Assembly: GCF_051014685.1 (NCBI RefSeq)
Contig: NW_027478855.1
Coordinates: forward strand, 62,001 to 126,000
DNA from: Ptiloglossa arizonensis
Lineage: Eukaryota > Arthropoda > Insecta > Hymenoptera > Colletidae
DNA length: 64,000 bases
Direction: 5' to 3'
Below the pieces are notes generated by a model, which ran no database searches, had not been told where the DNA came from, and saw only the letters and a program-made list of their open reading frames with translations. The translations under genes were made by a program, and so were the position numbers. Below, piece after piece: positions 61,201 to 64,000 of this stretch (position 1 is its first letter; every line of letters begins with the position of its first letter).

Positions 61201-64000
61201 ATCCGCAAAACTTCTGTTGCATCTGAAAGTAGAAACTCGCCCGATTACAACGGTAGATGTAGTTTTCCCCTAGGCCGTTCTGGTTATTCGTGTCGAGCAT
61301 CAGAACTGCGAAAATTTTGAGTTTCTCAAGCGTTTCTTACTTCCAAACTGCCACATCTCGCGAACGGATCGACCAACCCGCAAAATTTCTATTGCATCTG
61401 AAAGTAGAAACTCGCCCGATTACAACGGTATGCGCACTTTGCCCCTAGGCTGTTCTAGTTATTCGTTTCGAGCATCAGAACTGCCAAAATTTTGAGTGTC
61501 TAAAGCGTTTCTTACCTCCAAACTGTCATATCTCGCGAACGGATTGACCAATCCGCATAATTTCTGTTGCATCTGAAAGTAGAAACTCGCCCGATTACAA
61601 CGGTATGCGTACTTTTCCCCTAGGCCGTTCTAGTTATTCGTTTCGAGCATCAGAACTGCGAAAATTTTGAGTTTCTCAAGCGTTTCTTACATCCAAACTG
61701 CCATATCTCGCGAACGGATTGACCAATCCGCAAAATTTCTGTTGCATCTGAAAGTAGAAACTCGCCCGATTACAACGGTATGCGCACTTTGCCCCTAGGT
61801 CGTTCTAGTTATTCGTTTCGAGCATCAGAACTGCCAAAATTTTGAGTTTCTCAAGCGTTTCTTACCTCCAAACTGCCATATCTCGCGAACGGATTGACCA
61901 ATCCGCAAAATTTCTGTTGCATCTGAAAGTAGAAACTCGCCCGATTACAACGGTGTGCGTACTTTTCCCCTAGGCCGTTCTAGTTACTCGTTTCGAGCAT
62001 CAGAACTGCGAAAATTTTGAGTTTCTCAAGCGTTTCTTACCTCCAAACTGCCATATCTCGCGAACGGATTGACCAATCCGCAAAATTTCTGTTGCATCTG
62101 AAAGTAGAAACACGCCCGATTACAACGGTAGGTGTAGTTTTCCCCTAGGCCGTTCTAGTTATTCGTGTCGAGCATCAGAACTGCGAAAATTTTAAGTTTA
62201 TCAAGCGTTTCTTACCTCCAAACTGCCATATCTCGCGAACGGATTGACCATTCCGCAAAATTTCTGTTGCATCTGAAAGTAGAAACTCGCCCGATTACAA
62301 CGGTTTGCGCACTTTGCCCCTAGGCCGTTCTAGTTATTCGTTTCGAGCATCAGAACTGCTAAAATTTTGAGTTTCTCAAGCGTTTCTTACCTCCAAACTG
62401 CCATATCTCGCGAACGGATTGACCAATCCGCAAAATTTCTGTTGCATCTGAAAGTAGAAACTCGCCCGATTACAACGGTATGCGTACTTTTCCCCTAGGC
62501 CGTTCTAGTTACTCGTGTCGAGCATCAAAACTGCGAAAATTTTGAGTTTCTCAAGCGTTTCTTATCTCCAAACTGCCATATCTCGCGAACGGATCGACCA
62601 ATCCGCAAAATTTCTGTTGCATCTGAAAGTAGAAACACGCCCGATTACAACGGTATGCGCACTTTTCCCCTAGGCGGTTCTAGTTATTCGTTTCGAGCAT
62701 CAGAACTGCGAAAATTTTGAGTTTCTCAAGCGTTTCTTACCTCCAAACTGCCATATCTCGCGAACGGATTGACCAATCCGCAAAATTTCTGTTGCTCCTG
62801 AAAGTAGAAACTCGCCCGATTACAACGGTATGCGTATTTTTCCCCTAGGCCGTTCTAGTTACTCGTTTCGAGCATCAAAACTGCGAAAATTTTGAGTTTC
62901 TCAAGCGTTTCTTATCTCCAAACTGCCATATCTCGCGAACGGATTGATCAATCCGCAAAATTTCTGTGCCTTCTGAAAGTAGAAACTCGCCCGATTACAA
63001 CAGTAGGTGTAGTTTTCCCCTAGGCCGTTCCAGTTATTCATTTCGAGCATCAGAACTGCGAAAATTTTGAGTTTCTCAAGCGTTTCTTACTTCCGAACTG
63101 CCACATCTCGCGAACGGATCGACCAATCCGCAAAATTTCTATTGCATCTGAAAGTAGAAACTCGCCCGATTACAACGGTATGCGCACTTTGCCCCTAGGC
63201 CGTTCTAGTTATTCGTTTCGAGCATCAGAACTGCCAAAATTTTGAGTGTCTAAAGCGTTTCTTACCTCCAAACTGTCATATCTCGCGAACGGATTGATCA
63301 ATCCGCAAAATTTCTGTTGCATTTGAAAGTAGAAACTCGCCCGATTACAACGGTATGCGCACTTTTCCCCTAGGCGGTTCTAGTTATTCGTTTCGAGCAT
63401 CAGAACTGCGAAAATTTTGAGTTTCTCAAGCGTTTCTTTCCTCCAAACTGCCATATCTCGCGAACGGATTGACCAAACCGCAAAATTTCTGTTGCATCTG
63501 AAAGTAGAAACTCGCCCGATTACAACGGTATGCGTACTTTTCCCCTAGGCCGTTCTAGTTACTCGTGTCGAGCATCAAAACTGCGAAAATTTTGAGTTTC
63601 TCAAGCGTTTCTTATCTCCAAACTGCCATATCTCGCGAACGGACCGACCAATCCGCAAAATTTCTGTTGCATCTGAAAGTAGAAACTCGCTCGATTACAA
63701 CGGTATGCGCACTTTTCCCCTAGGCGGTTCTAGTTATTCGTTTCGAGCATCAGAACTGCGAAAATTTTGAGTTTATCAAGCGTTTCTTACCTCCAAACTG
63801 CCATATCTCGCGAACGGATTGACCAATCCGCAAAATTTCTGTCGCACCTGAAAGTAGAAGCTCGCCCGATTACAACGGTAGGTGTAGTTTTCCCCTAGGC
63901 CGTTCTAGTTATTCGTTTCGAGCATCAGAACTGCGAAAATTTTGAGTTTCTCAAGCGTTTCTTACCTCCAAACTGCCATTTCTCGCGAACGGATTGACCA

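Larger units (their letters stand above)
1..64000. repeat. 175-bp satellite DNA array, about 365.7 head-to-tail monomers
   Basis: The phrase caacggta and its variants recurs every 175 bp from base 1 to the end of the window, always on the same strand. Twelve monomers span exactly 2100 bp, so the array keeps a fixed phase over long distances: monomers start at 1, 2101 and 12601, then at 14700, 25200, 37799 and 50398. The total drift of -3 bp is explained by seven placed indels. No unrelated sequence interrupts the array and both window edges lie inside it. The monomer is close to one nucleosome plus linker, as in many centromeric satellites. I do not recognise the family, and centromeric identity is inference. 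Long unbroken period-175 structure with no coding content makes the satellite call itself essentially certain. Confidence 0.99.
54922..64000. repeat. Right-hand mosaic region
   Basis: About 52 monomers rich in aggcggttc, cacctg-tail, tagatgtag, acgttatgcg and gtttatcaag/ctgtcgcacctg types, with cassette copy 10 at 57573. The ctgtcgcacctg marker occurs at 56316, 60166, 60516 and 63841. The acgttatgcg marker occurs at about 55650 and 59850. The window ends inside a normal monomer (ggattgacca), so no array edge is reached. Confidence 0.8.

Noticed and set aside
1..64000. CRISPR array, because of regular direct repeats.
   Set aside because: There are no short repeats separated by unique spacers. 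The entire 175-bp unit is repeated with no unrelated sequence between copies, and no cas genes are present.
1..64000. Mammalian alpha satellite or another named centromeric family, on the basis of monomer size alone.
   Set aside because: Apart from the partial CENP-B-box resemblance the sequence does not match any satellite I can recall, and the CpG enrichment is unlike mammalian satellites. Size alone is not evidence.

Overview
The whole 64 kb window is one uninterrupted satellite DNA array. It is built from a 175-bp monomer repeated head to tail in a single orientation, about 365.7 copies. I find no protein-coding gene, tRNA, rRNA, transposon, inversion or single-copy DNA on either strand. 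Neither array edge lies in the window, so the real array is longer than 64 kb. Register is almost perfect: monomer starts fall on a 175-bp grid, and the net drift over 64 kb is only 3 bp, explained by seven small indels that I could place. Monomers differ from one another by a modest number of recurring substitutions that occur in many combinations.

The source is almost certainly a eukaryotic chromosome, in a centromeric, pericentromeric or other heterochromatic block, because long nucleosome-scale monomer arrays with nested block duplications are typical of such DNA. I do not recognise the monomer and cannot name a species. The first monomer has 78 G+C in 175 bp (44.6%) and 13 CpG where about 8.4 are expected from its base composition. 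CpG is therefore not depleted, which argues against a heavily CpG-methylated germline such as that of a vertebrate.

Layout: 1-1050 is mosaic monomers. 1051-22675 is a left domain in which a distinctive four-monomer cassette (here m1-m4) recurs, often about 20 monomers (3.5 kb) apart. 22676-23416 holds four of the seven indels. 23417-27686 is a domain of different monomer variants with nested 525-bp and 1225-bp duplications. About 28000-29574 is an isolated stretch of left-type sequence with a full cassette. 29575-36190 is mosaic and contains a clean 1400-bp tandem duplication. About 36191-43547 and 47215-54921 are two copies of a 7-8 kb block about 11 kb apart, separated by an 11-12-monomer duplication. 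54922-64000 is mosaic, with one more cassette and a 350-bp duplication.

The monomer carries short sequence features that could matter functionally. These are a 16-bp dyad that is a perfect palindrome in one variant class, an AAAATTTT tract abutting a 5-bp-stem hairpin, and a minus-strand motif resembling the 17-bp CENP-B box (12 of 17 positions in common monomers, 13 of 17 in the acgata variant). The array reads as the product of repeated in-register unequal exchange and gene conversion at many scales, from one monomer to more than 60. Any centromere role is inference.
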